A stretch of DNA of 64,000 bases, taken from positions 800,501-864,500 of the forward strand of contig NZ_RWJF01000001.1 in the NCBI RefSeq assembly GCF_003970925.1, read 5' to 3'. Below, piece by piece: positions 8,883-18,175 of the stretch (its first letter is position 1; each line of letters starts with the position of its first letter). The translations under genes and the position numbers were made by a program. The notes beneath the pieces are model-generated. The model was given only the letters and a program-made list of their open reading frames with translations. It searched no databases and had not been told where the DNA came from. This stretch comes from Sphingomonas ginkgonis (GTDB lineage Bacteria > Pseudomonadota > Alphaproteobacteria > Sphingomonadales > Sphingomonadaceae).

Positions 8883-9122
8883 TCAGTGATGGTGTTTCGA
8901 ATGCGCCTTGAGATTGGTTCGCCCGGGCGGTCCGGAATGGGTGTGGTTCTTGTCGCCCCAGCCATGCCCCGGCTTGCCACTCGATGCGGCGATGGCCTTC
9001 GAGCTCATCGACGTCGACAGTAGGAAAGTGACGGCCGGCGGAGTGACCAGCGCGAACGTCCCGCATTTCTTGAGAAAGTCGCGGCGATCGTCTTCGTCTG
9101 GGCGCGGATCATCGTTGTTCAT
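8883..9122 (-). CDS. Small His/Gly-rich peptide, possible target of the HprK-related kinase cassette
   Basis: 79 aa. Residues 1-12 are acidic. RRDFLKKCG (13-21) resembles a twin-arginine signal core and is followed by a hydrophobic stretch to about residue 38. The remaining tail is rich in Gly, His, Lys and Ser: GHGWGDKNHTH, GPPGRTNLK and a terminal HHH, seven His in all. The ATG at 9122 has GGGAG about 10 bases upstream; a longer frame to 9164 has none. It is first in the operon with the kinase and nucleotidyltransferase. It could be a modified, exported peptide (leader plus core) or a Tat-exported metal-binding protein. The role is inference from position and composition. Confidence 0.7.
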   Translation of the reverse strand: MNNDDPRPDEDDRRDFLKKCGTFALVTPPAVTFLLSTSMSSKAIAASSGKPGHGWGDKNHTHSGPPGRTNLKAHSKHHH

Positions 9123-9399
9123 GATGCTACTCCCATTGCAGCCTGGCGGTTTTGCTGCCGGCAAGGCCAGCCGGTCAAACGCTCCGAGGTTCTACAACCT
9201 CTTGGTCATCCCCTATCGCACGAAGGTCCCGGAGGGGTTGTGATTTAGAGGAGAGGCGGCGCCGGGGGGGGGTGGGCGCCCTGGCGCGTGTCTCACTCAT
9301 TTCGACCGTCGGGGTGCATCGATGGGACTTCGGCCGTTCGGCCCATCCTCAAGCGGCCCGTTGTTGCGCCGTCTGACGAGTTGGATCATCATCCGAAAG
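9123..9399. other. Divergent intergenic region with G-rich hairpin
   Basis: This stretch separates the leftward peptide operon from the rightward membrane protein and must hold both promoters. It contains a run of G flanked by GGCGCC / GGCGCC near 9263-9285, which could fold or cause slippage. No gene is supported. Confidence 0.4.
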
Positions 9400-10077
9400 A
9401 TGGACTTCATGAAGTGGCTCAACTCGCTGGGCGAGCTGCTTTACGAAGTGATGAGCTGGCTCATCTTCTATCCTATCACCTTGTGGCGATCCGTCACCCA
9501 TCCGCTGCGCATGATGGCCTATGCCGACAGCGAGCTGCACGACCGGCAGACAGAGCAGTTCACGGACACGCTGAACCCGCCCCTGTTTCTCATCCTGTCG
9601 CTGCTGCTGACGCAGGAGATCGACGAGGCGCTGGGCGGCGGCGTCAACCCGATCGTCGCCAAGCAGACCGGGCTTGCCGCCCTCATCACCGACAGCACGA
9701 CGCTGCTGGCGCTGCGACTGGTCCTCTTCTCGCTGTTCCCGCTGATGATGTCGGCGCGCCTCCTGCGCGCCCAGGGCACCAGCCTCACGCGCCAGTGCCT
9801 CAAGCCGCCTTTCTATGCCCAGTGCTACGCCTGCGCGCCGTTCGCCCTCGTTCTCGGGATCGGGGTTTCGCTGGGCCATGTTTCCGTTCCGCATGCCGGT
9901 CTCGCGAGCGGCTTGCTGTCGATCCTGTCGGTGACCGGCTATCTCGCCGCCGAGACGCTGTGGTTCTCCCGCCGGCTCAACCAGCCGGTTGGCAGGGGGC
10001 TGCTGCATGCGCTCCGCGCCTTCTTCACCGCGGCGGTGCTGGCAATCGCCATCGGCGCGCTGTTCGTGGTGCGCTGA
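9400..10077 (+). CDS. Multi-pass membrane protein, function unknown
   Basis: About 225 aa from the ATG at 9400 (MDFMKWLNS); a longer frame back to 9322 is possible but adds a basic, non-conserved-looking tail. Several hydrophobic segments are visible, among them PPLFLILSLLLT, LALRLVLFSLFPLMM, FALVLGIGVSLGHV and AAVLAIAIGALFVV, so four to five membrane spans. The layout is reminiscent of Yip1-like or permease-like proteins, but I do not recognise a diagnostic motif. It stands alone between the peptide cassette and a secreted protein. Confidence 0.75.
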   Translation: MDFMKWLNSLGELLYEVMSWLIFYPITLWRSVTHPLRMMAYADSELHDRQTEQFTDTLNPPLFLILSLLLTQEIDEALGGGVNPIVAKQTGLAALITDSTTLLALRLVLFSLFPLMMSARLLRAQGTSLTRQCLKPPFYAQCYACAPFALVLGIGVSLGHVSVPHAGLASGLLSILSVTGYLAAETLWFSRRLNQPVGRGLLHALRAFFTAAVLAIAIGALFVVR

Positions 10078-10170
10078 CCCTTCCCGCAGCGAACTGGACC
10101 GGCCCGAAGCATGGGATTAGGCTCGCCACCGTTCGCCTGAAGCCGACTCGCTTGCTCGTGGGAGGTTCGG

Positions 10171-11016
10171 ATGCGTGGCCTGTCTGTCGTCTGCTTGATC
10201 GCCGTCACCGCCGCCGGCGGGATTGCTCTTCCCCAACATGCGCTCGCGCAATCGACCGGCCTGGAAGACATGGTCGGTGCGCGCGCCGGGCAGGCCGAGC
10301 TCGAGCTGCAGCGACGCGGCTACCGCAACACGGGGGGCGAGCAGGGCGACGATCGGTCCTATACCTTCTGGTGGAACGCTGATCGGCGCCAGTGCGTGAC
10401 GATTGCCACGATGGACGGCCGCTACGCCTCGATCACCGCCTCTCCGCCGCCCGACTGTCGCCAGTCTGCGGACAATCGCCCCGCGTCCCGACCGCGCCCC
10501 GGCTATGCGCCGGACCCCGCCTTCGGCCGGCCGGCCCAGCCGCCCTATCCGAAACTCGGTGACGATGTCTCCGGCGGTGAGCCTTCAATAGGGGGGCGTC
10601 CGGTCGATCTTGCGCTCGTCTGCTTCGGCGGCGGGTCGCGCAATGGGGTGGGCACTGATTCGGCCTGGGTCTGGAACCCGGCTCGCGAGCGGTACGAGAA
10701 CCGCAGCTATCCGCAGACGACGATCGAGGAATTCGACGCGACGCTGATGGTCCAGATCGGCGCGGGCGGCGGGCGCATCCGGCTGCCGAGGTCGCTCGTG
10801 CCGCCGATCAACTCGCGCGGGGACCGGGGCTGGTGGGACCTGTACGACGTGTCGGTCGGCCCGGCCCTGATCCGCGCCAGCTACCGCCTGAACGGCCTCA
10901 ACAAGCCACGCGTCCTCATCGATCGCAGGACAGGCCGCATCAGCGTGCAAGGCACCGCCGGCTACGCCTTCCAGGGCTCGTGCGACCTGATCGGCGACAG
11001 GCCCCGGCGGTTCTGA
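10171..11016 (+). CDS. Secreted protein, function unknown
   Basis: 281 aa. A clean signal peptide (VVCLIAVTAAGGIALPQHALAQ) is preceded by GGGAGG at good spacing. The mature N-terminal part (about 30-90) with DMVGARAGQAELELQRRGY and TFWWNADRRQCVTI resembles short repeats seen in sphingomonad periplasmic proteins. A Pro-rich linker follows, then a second domain with DLALVCFGGG, a predicted beta-rich C-terminus and a final Cys. No catalytic motif is evident. Transcribed alone. Confidence 0.75.
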   Translation: MRGLSVVCLIAVTAAGGIALPQHALAQSTGLEDMVGARAGQAELELQRRGYRNTGGEQGDDRSYTFWWNADRRQCVTIATMDGRYASITASPPPDCRQSADNRPASRPRPGYAPDPAFGRPAQPPYPKLGDDVSGGEPSIGGRPVDLALVCFGGGSRNGVGTDSAWVWNPARERYENRSYPQTTIEEFDATLMVQIGAGGGRIRLPRSLVPPINSRGDRGWWDLYDVSVGPALIRASYRLNGLNKPRVLIDRRTGRISVQGTAGYAFQGSCDLIGDRPRRF

Positions 11017-11105
11017 CGGATTTCGCCTGGCGGACGAGAGGCTCATTCGAGCTTGCGAAACCGAGGTGCGGAATTTTGGGGCTTTCCGAGGCACATGAAC
11101 AGCGA

Positions 11106-11181
11106 TGGTGCCGCTTACAGGACTCGAACCTGTGACCCCCTCATTACGAATGAGGTGCTCTACCAACTGAGCTAAAGCGGC
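11106..11181 (-). tRNA. tRNA-Thr (anticodon CGT)
   Basis: On the minus strand the 76-base cloverleaf has acceptor stem GCCGCTT / AAGCGGC, D arm with AGTTGGTAGA, anticodon stem CCTCA / TGAGG with loop TTCGTAA (anticodon CGT), T arm with GGTTCGAGTCC, and an encoded CCA. It reads ACG Thr codons, which suits a high-GC genome. Confidence 0.97.
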
Positions 11182-11313
11182 GTGCCGTCGGGCGACGCGC
11201 CCTAACAAGGTGCGGGCGGGGGAGCAAGGGCCGGGGCCGCCGGCCCATGGTTTACGCTTTGGTAACCGCAACCGTTCATCTTGCTCCAGTTCGGATCGAC
11301 TACGGAAAAGGGC

Positions 11314-12534
11314 ATGGACGGCTACAGTCAGCACGGCGAATTCGACAGCGACGCGCTGGACCTGGCGCCGGCCGCGCCCGTGTCGCCCGTCGGGGACGAC
11401 GAGCGGCGGATGCACGTCCGCGCCTACAACCACTGGGTCTCGCTGCTCGGCGGCCGCGACTTTCCCTCGATCGAGGATCTCGACCCCGGCAACATTGAGG
11501 ATTTCGCCAGCCACAGCGTGCTGCTCGACTTCACCTCGGGCGGGGAGGACCCGGAAACCGCCTACATCGGTCAGGCGATCCGCGAGGAAGGCGGGCTCGG
11601 CCCGACCGTCCGCACCATCGCCGACGTGCCCAGCCGCTCTCTCCTGTCGCGGCTGACCGACCATTATCTCCAGATCATCGCCAACCGCGCGCCGATCGGC
11701 TTCGAGGCCGAGTTCGACAACCAGCGCGGCGACACCATCTTCTACCGCGGCATCCTGATGCCGTTCTCGTCGGACGGCGACACGATCGACTTCATCTACG
11801 GGGTCATCAACTGGAAGACCGGGGGCGAGCAGCGAGCCGCGCTCGCCGCCCGACCGCTCGCCGCGCCAGCGCTCGAGCTGACCGACCTTCACGCGGCTCC
11901 CGGCCGGGAGGAGGAGGAGCTGCTCGAGCTCGAGCAGCCGCTGCTCGACGAGGACGCCGGGCTCGCCGACCGCCTTCATGCCGCGCGCGAAACCGCCGAG
12001 ACGCTGAAGGCGCTCGACGGGCGCAGCCGGGTCGCGCTCTACCGCGCGCTGGCCATGGCGTGGGACTTCACCGTCGCCGCGCGGCGGGTGCCCGATGAAT
12101 ATGCCTCGATCCTCGAGGACGCGGGGGTCAAGGCGCAAGCCCGCGCCCCGATGACGCCGATCGTCAAGCTCGTGTTCGGCGCCGACTATGACAAGACGCG
12201 GCTGACCGAGTTCGCCGCCGCGCTCAGCCATGCCGAACGTTGCGCGGTCGATTTCGGCGGGTTCCAGGCGTTCGTCGAGGCCTGTCCCGGGGGACTGAAG
12301 GGGCTGGTCGCGGCGGAGCGGCAGGCGCGGCGTCCCGCGGCCCGGGGCGACGATCGCGGCGAGCAGGCCCGCGCCGCGCTGCGCGAGGCGGCTCCGATCG
12401 CGCTGGAGACGGCGCTCGGCGACCGCGAGTTCGCGCTGGTGCTGCTGCGCCGGGGCGAGGATGGGGCGGTCGCGGCGGTCGCCGCGCTGGCCGACGAGGC
12501 CATGCTGGAGAAGGCGCTGCGCAAGGTGGTCTGA
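11314..12534 (+). CDS. PAS-domain protein, function unknown
   Basis: 406 aa from the ATG at 11314 (GGAAAAGGGC upstream); a longer frame starts with TTG at 11281. Residues about 30-165 match the PAS_5-type sensor found in alphaproteobacteria: an HVRAYNHWVSLLGGRDFPSIEDLDP segment, SVLLDFTSGGEDP, then RGDTIFYRGILMPFSSDG and DFIYGVINWK. The remaining 240 residues are acidic and helix-rich (EEEELLELEQPLLDEDAGL) and carry no known output domain. It may sense a small ligand or redox state. It lies directly upstream of the GDH gene, but with 113 bases between them. Confidence 0.78.
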   Translation: MDGYSQHGEFDSDALDLAPAAPVSPVGDDERRMHVRAYNHWVSLLGGRDFPSIEDLDPGNIEDFASHSVLLDFTSGGEDPETAYIGQAIREEGGLGPTVRTIADVPSRSLLSRLTDHYLQIIANRAPIGFEAEFDNQRGDTIFYRGILMPFSSDGDTIDFIYGVINWKTGGEQRAALAARPLAAPALELTDLHAAPGREEEELLELEQPLLDEDAGLADRLHAARETAETLKALDGRSRVALYRALAMAWDFTVAARRVPDEYASILEDAGVKAQARAPMTPIVKLVFGADYDKTRLTEFAAALSHAERCAVDFGGFQAFVEACPGGLKGLVAAERQARRPAARGDDRGEQARAALREAAPIALETALGDREFALVLLRRGEDGAVAAVAALADEAMLEKALRKVV

Positions 12535-12647
12535 GCGCCCGCAGCCGCCGCCAACTCGTCTATAAAGGAGGTTGGCGGCCTTCCCCTGCCGCCGGGTCGA
12601 GCCTATAGGCCCGGGTCGTCCCCTCAATGGCAAGGTGAAGTATTGGC

Positions 12648-15600
12648 ATGACGGCCCAGCAGCGCGTGGCGAGGTCCCTCCCTGAAGTGCTGAAGGACGC
12701 ACTGCTGTGCAATGCCCTGCCCGGCGAGCTGGACGGGTTCGGCCCCGACGAGCAGCAGGAAGCGGCGGAGTTCGTGGCCCGCTGCGTCGAGCAGCGCCAG
12801 CCCGGCGAGGCGATCGTCTGCGTCGAATCCGCGGGGACGCCGCTGACCCGCCGCCGGATGCGGGTGTGCATCGCCAACGATGACATGCCGTTCCTGGTCG
12901 ACAGCGTCGCCAACGCGATTGCCGGGCACGACCTGGTCGTCCATCGCCTGCTCCATCCGATCGTCAGCGCCGACCGCGACCCGGCGGGCAAGCTGCGCTT
13001 CGCCGAATGCGACCGTGGCGGCGGCGGGCTTCGCGAATCCATCATGTACATCGAATGCGACCGCGCCGACGCGCGGCTCCGCGCGGCCCTCCGCGGCGAG
13101 CTCGAGCAAGTGCTCGCCGACGTCCGCGCCGCGGTCGCCGACTGGAGCGCAATGCAGGCGCAGATGCGCGCCGATGCGGAGGCGGCGACCGCCGAGCATC
13201 CTGAGGGCGCCGCGCTGATGCAGTGGTTCGCCGACGGGGCGATGACCCTGCTCGGCTACGAGGTCGAGCGTTCGGGCCGCGAGGGCGAGGGCGGGCTCGG
13301 CCTGTTCCGCTTCCCCGGGGAGCCGACCGACGAGGGCGGCTGCGACGAGGCGATCCGCTATTTCGAGAATGGCGGGCAGGTCCCGCTGATGGCCAAGGCC
13401 GATCGCAAGTCGTCGATCCACCGGCGAGTCCCGCTCGACCTGGTCGCGGTCCCGATCCGCGAGAGCGGCAAGGTGACCGCGGTCGGGGTGCATGTCGGGC
13501 TGTGGACCAGCGAGGCGTTGAGCGCGCCGGTCGAGGACACGCCGCTGCTGCGCGACCGGCTCCGTCAGCTCGAGGAGCAGTTCGGGTTCGAGCCGACCAG
13601 CCACAGCGGCAAGGCGCTCCGCCACGCGCTGTCCTCGCTTCCGCACGACCTGCTGCTCAACCTCGACACCGACAGCGTGCGCCGGCTGGTGGTCGCCGCG
13701 ATGCTGCTCGCCGACCGCCCGCAGCCGACGCTGGTGCTCGTCCGCTCGATCCTCAAGGGCCATCTGTTCGCCTGGGTGTGGCTGCCGCGCGAGGAACTCT
13801 CGACGCGGCGCCGGCTGGCGATCGGGACGATGCTCGAGGAAGCGAGCGGCGGCCGCCAGACCGCCTGGTCGGTCGACCTGGGCGACGGCGACCTCGCGCT
13901 CATCCGCTACACCTTCGCGGTCACCGCCGACATGCCCACCCCGGAAGAGGCGCTGCTCGACCGCCGGCTCTACGAGATGGTCCGTGGCTGGGTCCCGGCG
14001 CTCGAGGAGCGGCTGGTGATCGGTGCCGGCGCCAACCGCGCCCGCCGCCTGACGCTCGCCTTCGGCAACGCCTTTCCCGAGGCCTATCGCAGCCGCTATC
14101 CCGCCGCCGATGCCGCCGAGGACGTGCTCCGCCTGGAGGCGCTGGCCGACGAGAGCCGCCGTTCGGTGCGGCTCTACCGGCTGCCGTTCGATCCCCGTAC
14201 GCAGCTCCGGCTCAAGCTCTACCGCCGCGGCGAGCTGGTGCCGCTGTCCGACGTCGTCCCGGTGCTCGAATTCTTCGGTTTCACCGTGCTCAAGGAGACT
14301 CCGACCCGACTCGAGGGCATCAGCGCCAACATCCACGAGTTCGCGCTCGACCTCGCCGACGGCGGCGACGCGGAGGCGCTGCTCGCCCGTGCCGAGGTGA
14401 TCGAGGCGGCGATCGCCGCGGTGCTCGAGGGCAAGACCGAGAACGACAATTTCAACCAGCTGATCATCGCCGGGGTCGAGCCGCAGGCGGTGGTGTGGCT
14501 GCGCGCCTGGTTCCGCTACCTGCGTCAGACCGGCGCCAACTTCGGGCTCGCCACCGTCGCCGACGCGCTCCGCCGCGCGCCCGAGGCGACCGCAGCGCTG
14601 GTCGCCGGCTTCGTCGCCGCGCACGATCCGGCGCTCGAGGGCGACCGCGCGCAGGCGATGCGCGACCAGGGCGGGCGGCTCGACGAGGCGCTGTCGCGGG
14701 TCCAGGGCATCGACGACGATCGCATCCTGCGGCTCTACCGCTCGGTCACCGCGGCGATCATCCGCACCAACGCCTTCGCGCTCAAGCCCGACGAGGCGCT
14801 CGCCTTCAAGCTCAACAGCGCGCTGATCCCCGGGCTGCCGCGGCCGGTGCCGTGGCGCGAGATCTGGGTGTTCAGCCCGCGGGTCGAGGGCATCCACCTG
14901 CGCGGCGGGCCGGTCGCCCGCGGCGGGTTGCGCTGGTCCGACCGCCGCGACGACTTCCGCACCGAGATCCTCGGCCTGATGAAGGCGCAGATGGTCAAGA
15001 ACGCGGTGATCGTTCCGACCGGCGCCAAGGGCGGTTTCTTCCCCAAGCAGCTGCCCTCGCCGGCGAACCGCGAGGCGTGGCTGGCGGAAGGGACCGAGGC
15101 CTACCGGATCTTCATCCGCTCGCTCCTCTCGGTCACCGACAACATCGTCGAGGACCAGGTCGTCCACCCGCCCGAGGTGGTCGTCCACGACGGCGACGAC
15201 CCCTATTTCGTGGTCGCCGCCGACAAGGGCACCGCGACCTTCTCCGACGTCGCCAACGCGCTGGCGCTGGAGCGCAACTTCTGGCTCGGCGACGCCTTCG
15301 CCAGCGGCGGCTCCAACGGCTACGATCACAAGGCGATGGGGATCACCGCCAAGGGCGCGTGGATCAGCGTCCAGCGCCACTTCCGCGAGATGGGCATCGA
15401 CATCCAGTCGGAGCCGGTGACGGTCGCCGGCTGCGGCGACATGTCGGGCGACGTGTTCGGCAACGGCATGCTGCTGTCGAAGTCGATCAAGCTGGTCGCC
15501 GCCTTTGACCATCGCCACATCTTCCTCGATCCCAACCCGGACCCGGCCGCCAGCTGGGCCGAGCGCGAGCGGATGTTCAACCTGCCGCGCTCGAGCTGGG

Positions 15601-17294
15601 AAGATTACGACCATTCGCTGATCAGCGCCGGCGGCGGCATCTTCCCGCGCACCCAGAAGCAGATCCCGCTCTCGCCCGAGGTTCGCGCGCTGCTCGAGGT
15701 CGAAGTGGAGACGATCGACCCGACCAGCCTCATCAACGCCATCCTGAAGGCGCCGGTCGGGCTGCTCTGGTTCGGCGGGATCGGCACCTATGTGAAGGCG
15801 TCGGGGCAGGCCAACTCGGTTGTCGGCGACCCCGCCAACGACGTCCTTCGGGTCAACGGCAGCGAGCTTCGCTGCAAGGTGATCGGGGAGGGCGCCAACC
15901 TTGCCACCACCCAGGCCGGGCGGATCGAGTTCGCCGAGCACGGCGGCCGCATCAACACCGACTTCATCGACAACAGCGCCGGCGTCGATTGCTCGGACAA
16001 CGAGGTCAACATCAAGATCGCGCTCAACCGCGACGTGCGGGACGGGCGGACCAGCCTCGACGAGCGCAATGCGCTGCTGGTGCGGATGACCGACGACGTG
16101 TCGGACCTGGTGCTCGAGGACAACCGGTTGCAGACGCTGGCGCTGTCGATCGCCGAGGCGGGCGGCGCCCGCGCGCTGCCGGGCACGGTGCGGACGATCG
16201 AGATCCTCGAGGCGAGCGGCCGGCTCGACCGCACCGTCGAGGGACTGGAGCAGAGCGACGCGCTGCTGCGGCGGGCGCAGGACGGGCGCGGGCTGACCCG
16301 GCCCGAGCTGGCGGTCGTGCTCTCCATGTCCAAGCTGGCGATGCAGCAGGCGGCCGAGGACCTGCGCCTCGCCGACGACCCGCTGCTGGTCCCGCAGCTG
16401 TTCGCCGCCTTCCCGGCGGAGATGCAGCAGCGGCACGAGGAAGCGATCCGGACGCACCGGCTGCGCCACGAGATTCTCGCCACCAAGGTCGCCAACCGCA
16501 TCGTCAACCGCCTCGGGCCGAGCATGGCGCTCGACATCACCGAGGAGGAGGGGGCTTCGGTCGCGCAGGTGATCACCGCCTTCCTCGCGGTCGAGCAGCT
16601 GCTCCAGCTCGACAAGCTGTGGGGCCGGATCGAGCGCGCCGAGGTCAGCGAGCAGGTCCGGATCGAGCTGTTCGACCAGGCCGCGCGGAGCGTCCGCGGG
16701 CATCTCAGCGACATGCTCCGGCTGATGCCCCCGCACGCCCGTGCGGGCGAGCTGGTCACCCGGCTCCAGCCCGGTCTCGACAAAGTCAACGCCGCGGCGC
16801 GCCGGCTCATCCGGGCCGAGGTTCGGCAGGAGGCCGAGGCGCGCCGGCAGCGGCTTCAGGCGCTCGGCGCGCCGGACGAGATCGTCCGCGGGCTGGTCAA
16901 GCTCTACGAGCTCGACGGAGTGTTCGGGATCGCCGCGCTCGGTGCCCAGCGCCATCTCGACGAGCTCGCGCTGACCCGCGCCTATGTCCGGCTCGGCGAG
17001 GCGCTCGGGCTCGACTGGGCGCAGGGCCAGCTGACCCGCTTCGCGCCCGCCGACAGCTGGGAACGGCTGCTTGCCGCCGGCCTGTCGCGCGACTTCGAGG
17101 CGCTCCGGATCGAATGGCTCGGGCGCGCCCCGGGCGAGGACCCCGAGGCGGCGGTCGAGCAGTGGGTGAAGGACCAGGGCGAGCGGATCGACCAGTTCCG
17201 CCGCCTCGTCTCGCGCGCCCGCTCGACCGGCAGCGTCAGCGTCTCCATGCTCGCGCAGATCGCCAGCCAGGCGCGGATCCTGCTCGCCCGATAA
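12648..17294 (+). CDS. gdhZ: NAD-specific glutamate dehydrogenase, large (about 170-180 kDa) type
   Basis: 1548 aa, the usual size of the large bacterial NAD-GDH. It converts glutamate to 2-oxoglutarate and ammonia in the cytoplasm. The first ~700 residues are the regulatory ACT-rich region (NDDMPFLVDSVANAI, LRLKLYRRGELVPLSDVVPVLEFFGF). The catalytic core follows with RGGLRWSDRRDDFRTEILGLMKAQ and the Lys-bearing MVKNAVIVPTGAKGGFF near residues 755-800. The dinucleotide-binding part has VAGCGDMSGDVFGNGML. AAGGTGA precedes the ATG. The ATP-grasp gene follows after only 8 bases, so the two are probably co-transcribed. Confidence 0.97.
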   Translation: MTAQQRVARSLPEVLKDALLCNALPGELDGFGPDEQQEAAEFVARCVEQRQPGEAIVCVESAGTPLTRRRMRVCIANDDMPFLVDSVANAIAGHDLVVHRLLHPIVSADRDPAGKLRFAECDRGGGGLRESIMYIECDRADARLRAALRGELEQVLADVRAAVADWSAMQAQMRADAEAATAEHPEGAALMQWFADGAMTLLGYEVERSGREGEGGLGLFRFPGEPTDEGGCDEAIRYFENGGQVPLMAKADRKSSIHRRVPLDLVAVPIRESGKVTAVGVHVGLWTSEALSAPVEDTPLLRDRLRQLEEQFGFEPTSHSGKALRHALSSLPHDLLLNLDTDSVRRLVVAAMLLADRPQPTLVLVRSILKGHLFAWVWLPREELSTRRRLAIGTMLEEASGGRQTAWSVDLGDGDLALIRYTFAVTADMPTPEEALLDRRLYEMVRGWVPALEERLVIGAGANRARRLTLAFGNAFPEAYRSRYPAADAAEDVLRLEALADESRRSVRLYRLPFDPRTQLRLKLYRRGELVPLSDVVPVLEFFGFTVLKETPTRLEGISANIHEFALDLADGGDAEALLARAEVIEAAIAAVLEGKTENDNFNQLIIAGVEPQAVVWLRAWFRYLRQTGANFGLATVADALRRAPEATAALVAGFVAAHDPALEGDRAQAMRDQGGRLDEALSRVQGIDDDRILRLYRSVTAAIIRTNAFALKPDEALAFKLNSALIPGLPRPVPWREIWVFSPRVEGIHLRGGPVARGGLRWSDRRDDFRTEILGLMKAQMVKNAVIVPTGAKGGFFPKQLPSPANREAWLAEGTEAYRIFIRSLLSVTDNIVEDQVVHPPEVVVHDGDDPYFVVAADKGTATFSDVANALALERNFWLGDAFASGGSNGYDHKAMGITAKGAWISVQRHFREMGIDIQSEPVTVAGCGDMSGDVFGNGMLLSKSIKLVAAFDHRHIFLDPNPDPAASWAERERMFNLPRSSWEDYDHSLISAGGGIFPRTQKQIPLSPEVRALLEVEVETIDPTSLINAILKAPVGLLWFGGIGTYVKASGQANSVVGDPANDVLRVNGSELRCKVIGEGANLATTQAGRIEFAEHGGRINTDFIDNSAGVDCSDNEVNIKIALNRDVRDGRTSLDERNALLVRMTDDVSDLVLEDNRLQTLALSIAEAGGARALPGTVRTIEILEASGRLDRTVEGLEQSDALLRRAQDGRGLTRPELAVVLSMSKLAMQQAAEDLRLADDPLLVPQLFAAFPAEMQQRHEEAIRTHRLRHEILATKVANRIVNRLGPSMALDITEEEGASVAQVITAFLAVEQLLQLDKLWGRIERAEVSEQVRIELFDQAARSVRGHLSDMLRLMPPHARAGELVTRLQPGLDKVNAAARRLIRAEVRQEAEARRQRLQALGAPDEIVRGLVKLYELDGVFGIAALGAQRHLDELALTRAYVRLGEALGLDWAQGQLTRFAPADSWERLLAAGLSRDFEALRIEWLGRAPGEDPEAAVEQWVKDQGERIDQFRRLVSRARSTGSVSVSMLAQIASQARILLAR

Positions 17295-17302
17295 GGTCTT
17301 CG

Positions 17303-18175
17303 ATGCGCATCCTGTTTCTGACGCCGGCACCGGATTACCCGGAGGCCTTCGACTGGGCGTACCGCCGGCAGGGAGCGGCGCTGGTCGAGGCGGGGGCGAC
17401 GCTTGAGACGCGGCCGTGGACCGCGGCTGGCGACCTCGCGGAGTTCGACCTCGTGCTGCCGATCCTCGCCTGGGGGTACAACCGCCGCTACGCCGAGTGG
17501 CTGGCGTTTCTCGACCGCGCCGAGGCCGATCGCGCCCCGCTGCTGAACGCGCCGCGGCTGCTGCGCTGGAACAGCGACAAGATCTACCTCGCCGAGCTCG
17601 GCCGGCGCGGCATCCCCTCGGTCGCCACGATCGCGGTGGACACGCTCGGCGACGCGGACCTGGCGGCGGCGCGGGCGCAGTTCGGGACCGAGGCGCTGGT
17701 GGTCAAGCCGCCGGTCTCGGCCGGGGCGGACGGGACGTTCCGGATCCGCGCGGGCGAGACGACCCCGGCGGCGGTCGCGGGGCAGCGGATGCTGGTCCAG
17801 CCCTATCTCAAGGCGATCACCAGCAGCGGCGAGGTCTCGCTCTTCTACTTCGGCGGCGAGTTCAGCCACGCCATCGTCAAGCTCCCGCGCGAGGGCGACT
17901 TCCGAGTCCAGCCGACCTGGGGCGGGCACGAGCGCACCATCGCGCCGCCGCCGGCCGCCGAGGCGCTGGCGGTGCAGGCGCTGGCCGCCTGCCCCGACCA
18001 GCCGCTTTACGCCCGGGTCGACATGGTCGACGTCGGCGCGGGCGAGTGGCGGATCATGGAGCTCGAGCTGATCGAGCCGGCGCTGTTCCTCGACCATGCG
18101 GCCGACCTCGGGCGCGGCTTCGCCCAGGCCGTGCTGTCAGCCGCCGAGCGCGCGTCCGAACAGCCACTGGCGTAG
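17303..18175 (+). CDS. ATP-grasp domain protein (RimK/glutathione-synthetase-like)
   Basis: 290 aa. The order fits a compact ATP-grasp ligase: an N-terminal pre-ATP-grasp domain (MRILFLTPAPDYPEAFDWA), RLLRWNSDKIYLAELGRRGI, ATP-binding segment TEALVVKPPVSAGADGTF, VQPYLKAITSSGEVSLFYFGGEFSHAIVK and the metal-binding ARVDMVD ... MELELIEPALFL. The family joins a carboxylate to an amine or thiol using ATP; the substrates are not predictable. It follows gdhZ closely. Its last 39 bases overlap the tail of the convergent RHH gene. Confidence 0.85.
   Translation: MRILFLTPAPDYPEAFDWAYRRQGAALVEAGATLETRPWTAAGDLAEFDLVLPILAWGYNRRYAEWLAFLDRAEADRAPLLNAPRLLRWNSDKIYLAELGRRGIPSVATIAVDTLGDADLAAARAQFGTEALVVKPPVSAGADGTFRIRAGETTPAAVAGQRMLVQPYLKAITSSGEVSLFYFGGEFSHAIVKLPREGDFRVQPTWGGHERTIAPPPAAEALAVQALAACPDQPLYARVDMVDVGAGEWRIMELELIEPALFLDHAADLGRGFAQAVLSAAERASEQPLA

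Noticed and set aside
10585-12702. Minus-strand frame spanning tRNA-Thr and the PAS gene
   Set aside because: It contains the antisense translation of the tRNA region and of a motif-bearing gene; no start signal.
12624-17330. 1568-codon open frame antisense to the glutamate dehydrogenase gene
   Set aside because: Striking length, but it is a codon-bias shadow: composition is Arg/Ala/Gly/Asp/Glu with no domain, ribosome site or promoter of its own.
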